In this document: piece after piece, positions 62,281 through 64,000 of the stretch
How positions within the stretch are numbered: position 1 is the stretch's first letter
Layout: every line of letters starts with the position of its first letter
NCBI RefSeq assembly: GCF_002946355.1
Contig: NZ_PKOZ01000001.1
Span: forward strand, 372,001 to 436,000
Reading direction: 5' to 3'
Length of the DNA stretch: 64,000 bases
Source of the DNA: Pradoshia eiseniae
GTDB lineage: Bacteria; Bacillota; Bacilli; Bacillales; Pradoshiaceae
Translations under genes and position numbers: made by a program
The notes under the pieces: model-generated
What the model was told of the DNA's origin: nothing
The model's database searches: none
Seen by the model: only the letters and a program-made list of their open reading frames with translations

Positions 62281-62317
62281 TAAGATACAGCAATGTAGAA
62301 ATCTGTGCTGTATCTTA
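62281..62317. repeat. perfect 12-bp inverted repeat
   Basis: TAAGATACAGCA (62281-62292) and TGCTGTATCTTA (62306-62317) are exact complements with a 13-base loop. There is no T-run on either side. It lies between the HAD operon and the convergent DUF1295 gene and may block read-through or be an insertion remnant. Confidence 0.55.
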
Positions 62318-62358
62318 GAATTAATCCCAACAGCTGTCTGGTGCTGACTCACACTCGA

Positions 62359-63141
62359 TCATGTATGTTCGCTTTTTTTCGGGAACCAGGGGAAGAACTT
62401 TGGCGTCACTTTTTTATATGCTTCGAAATCAGGACGACCTTTATATTTTTTTTCGAGTAAAGGAACACCGGACACGAATAACAGTAATAATGTGATGACG
62501 ATTGGGCTGATGATCGTGAATAATCCGGAAGGGGAGAGGGCCACTAGAAATATGCCCCACCACATCGTTGCCTCACCGAAGTAATTTGGGTGGCGTGTAT
62601 ACTTCCACAATCCAGATTGGATAATTTTCCCTTTATTTTCAGGCTTGCTTTTGAATTGCTTGAGTTGCCTGTCACCGACGACTTCAAAAAAGTAGCCGAT
62701 CACCCAAATGCCAATGCCGATGTAATCAAGGAGGAGTAGCTCTGTTTCCCCTTTATCAAAAATGTGGATGATAGGCAGGGAAATCAGATATAGCATTACA
62801 CCTTGAAGGGCATATACATTCAAGAATGCTTTCAGACGTGCCCACTTGTGACCCCATCTTTTCCGAAGATTGACGTAGCGGTAATCTTCCGGTTTCCCTT
62901 TATTACGATTAAATAAATAAATCGTCAATCGTCCTCCCCATAAAACTGTTAAAGTAAGAACGACGAGACCTTCTATGCTTTCAAAACCATCCCGAACCGC
63001 TAAAAGGACAGCTAAAAAAACGAAACCAGAACCCCAGCCAATATCGACAATCGAATTATCATGCAGCAATTGGCCAAGGATGAAGAAGAGTAAAAAATAA
63101 ATGGTGACAATGAACGCAGCATACAGATAAATACTTTCCAT
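62359..63141 (-). CDS. DUF1295 / steroid 5-alpha-reductase-like membrane protein
   Basis: 260 residues with about six membrane spans. Seen: [17 protein letters not shown] near 28, [19 protein letters not shown] near 71, [13 protein letters not shown] near 152, and [23 protein letters not shown] near 177, the Y-x-R-H-P-N-Y-x-G-E signature of NADPH-binding membrane reductases and methyltransferases. FKPWFP-like KFFPWFPKK ends the protein. The substrate is unknown. SD AAGGAGGAACATTC precedes the ATG. Confidence 0.87.
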   Translation of the reverse strand: MESIYLYAAFIVTIYFLLFFILGQLLHDNSIVDIGWGSGFVFLAVLLAVRDGFESIEGLVVLTLTVLWGGRLTIYLFNRNKGKPEDYRYVNLRKRWGHKWARLKAFLNVYALQGVMLYLISLPIIHIFDKGETELLLLDYIGIGIWVIGYFFEVVGDRQLKQFKSKPENKGKIIQSGLWKYTRHPNYFGEATMWWGIFLVALSPSGLFTIISPIVITLLLLFVSGVPLLEKKYKGRPDFEAYKKVTPKFFPWFPKKSEHT

Positions 63142-63231
63142 GAATGTTCCTCCTTAAATAGACCCCGTCTTAGCTAATTTTTTTATTTGGCATTATTCCT
63201 ATTCCTTAGAATCATCCTAAACGGAAAATGC

Positions 63232-64000
63232 CTATTTCTTCAGAAAAGCGACCGCAATTGTATTGTTGCCTGCACTGCTGGCGACAATAGAAGAAACTTC
63301 TTCGATATAGGAAGGGGGATGACCGATGATGCTTGTTAGGCTGCTTTTGAAGTCTTTGATTCGGTCCGATCCATCTCCATGAACAATCGCGTACCGTTCG
63401 ATTCCGTCTTTTTCATGAATTTCCTTCACCATATGCAAGATTTGTTTCGTATTGTTTTTTGTGCTGAAGGCTTTCCCAAGCAGAATGCCGTTCCCGTCTT
63501 CATCGATTGAGACAATCGGCTTCAAATTAACAATGCTTCCAATCGCTCCAGCTGTCTTGCTGATGCGGCCGGAAGAAATCATCCCTTTCAGGTTATCAAC
63601 AGATACTAGAATTGAGCTCTTTTCGATTGTTTCTTTTATAACATCTATGATCTCATCGTGAGACAGTCCATCAGCAATCGCCTCGGCAGCTTTCATGACG
63701 ATTAATCCCTGAGCAGCGGAATTGCGTTTCGAATCGATGACTGAGATTGTCGTATCCTTTTCTTTGAAGATGTCAGCGGCTTTCTGGAAGGCTGAGTAGG
63801 TTCCGCTCATCGCTTTCGATACGGTGATGACGATGATGGATTCATAATAGCTGGATAAAAAGGAATACAACCCTTCAATACTTTTTTTGGTTGGTTGAGA
63901 AGAGGAAATGTCATATTCCTGTTCTTTTAACAATTGAAATACATCATCAGCCTGAATCGTGATGCGGTCGAGATAGGTGTTGCCGCCAACCTGTAGGTTC
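63232..64000 (-). CDS. DegV-family fatty-acid-binding protein, N-terminus cut by window edge
   Basis: The frame is open to the window end, adding 22 codons before the first internal Met, so the start lies beyond 64000. About 256 residues are visible of a usual 280. Seen: VGGNTYLDRITI, ISSSQPT (the T/S-S-Q-P ligand loop), VITVSKAMSGTYSAF near the SxxMSGTY motif, VIDSKRNSAAQG, LKGMISSGRISKTAGAIGSIVNLKPI and HGDGSDRIKDF. DegV proteins bind fatty acids; in Gram-positive bacteria FakB members present them to the kinase FakA. No FakA is in view. Confidence 0.88.
   Translation of the reverse strand, partial: NLQVGGNTYLDRITIQADDVFQLLKEQEYDISSSQPTKKSIEGLYSFLSSYYESIIVITVSKAMSGTYSAFQKAADIFKEKDTTISVIDSKRNSAAQGLIVMKAAEAIADGLSHDEIIDVIKETIEKSSILVSVDNLKGMISSGRISKTAGAIGSIVNLKPIVSIDEDGNGILLGKAFSTKNNTKQILHMVKEIHEKDGIERYAIVHGDGSDRIKDFKSSLTSIIGHPPSYIEEVSSIVASSAGNNTIAVAFLKK

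Overview
The window reads as a low-to-moderate GC Bacillota chromosome, most likely a Bacillaceae relative of Bacillus subtilis. Gene density is high, Shine-Dalgarno sites are strong (AGGAGG-type), many starts are TTG or GTG, intrinsic terminators are abundant, and several neighbourhoods match Bacillus loci: citA/citR, amiE-nagZ-namZ, an MhqR-type operator, YhgE and YrvL-like proteins. No tRNA, rRNA, CRISPR array, phage or insertion sequence was seen. Genes at both window edges are cut.

Layout. 1-2454: end of an amino-sugar operon (N-acetylhexosamine-6-phosphate deacetylase, tagatose/fructose-bisphosphate aldolase, PfkB kinase), best read as GalNAc/tagatose-6-P catabolism. 2656-3697: ring-cleaving dioxygenase under a textbook MhqR operator, facing a 36-residue small gene. 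4064-8583: YrvL-like membrane protein, an unknown helical protein, a polysaccharide deacetylase/glycosyltransferase pair and an acetyltransferase. 8662-18002: a 4-hydroxyphenylacetate (homoprotocatechuate) meta-cleavage cluster with hpaE, D, C, F, G2, G1 and B, a DapA-like aldolase, a GntR regulator and a LysR regulator. The same 26-bp operator lies in front of gntR and of hpaG1. 18037-26352: a decayed zinc-ribbon gene, YhgE/Pip, proline dehydrogenase, two small genes, an amino-acid ABC transporter lacking its ATPase, a PTS EIIC-like permease and a decayed DUF3006 gene.

26461-29085: a secreted type I pullulanase with two catabolite-response elements on its promoter. 29863-40908: a complete reductive pyrimidine catabolic operon (PreT, PreA, dihydropyrimidinase, NCS1 permease, an unknown 80-residue protein, ureidopropionase, semialdehyde dehydrogenase, beta-alanine transaminase), followed by an Asp/Glu/hydantoin racemase-like gene. 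It would carry uracil to acetyl-CoA. 40991-42992: MFS efflux pump and ArsR-like repressor with matching operators. 43100-45687: thiMDE behind two tandem TPP riboswitches, each with its own terminator. 45833-49726: a Clp_N-GNAT fusion, an atypical kinase, and divergent citA/citR.

51400-56429: amiE-nagZ-namZ for peptidoglycan (MurNAc) recycling, with extra domains on AmiE and NagZ. 56571-64000: royal-jelly-protein homologue, CopD and CopC, SDR, GNAT, NUDIX, HAD, DUF1295 and a cut DegV gene.

The most notable points are the shared operator of the hpa cluster, the tandem TPP riboswitches, the pyrimidine operon with its unknown small protein, several short genes with strong ribosome binding sites, and two pseudogenes legible to the base. 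I did not find a clearly new defence or mobile system. All family assignments come from reading motifs and remembered families, not from database searches.
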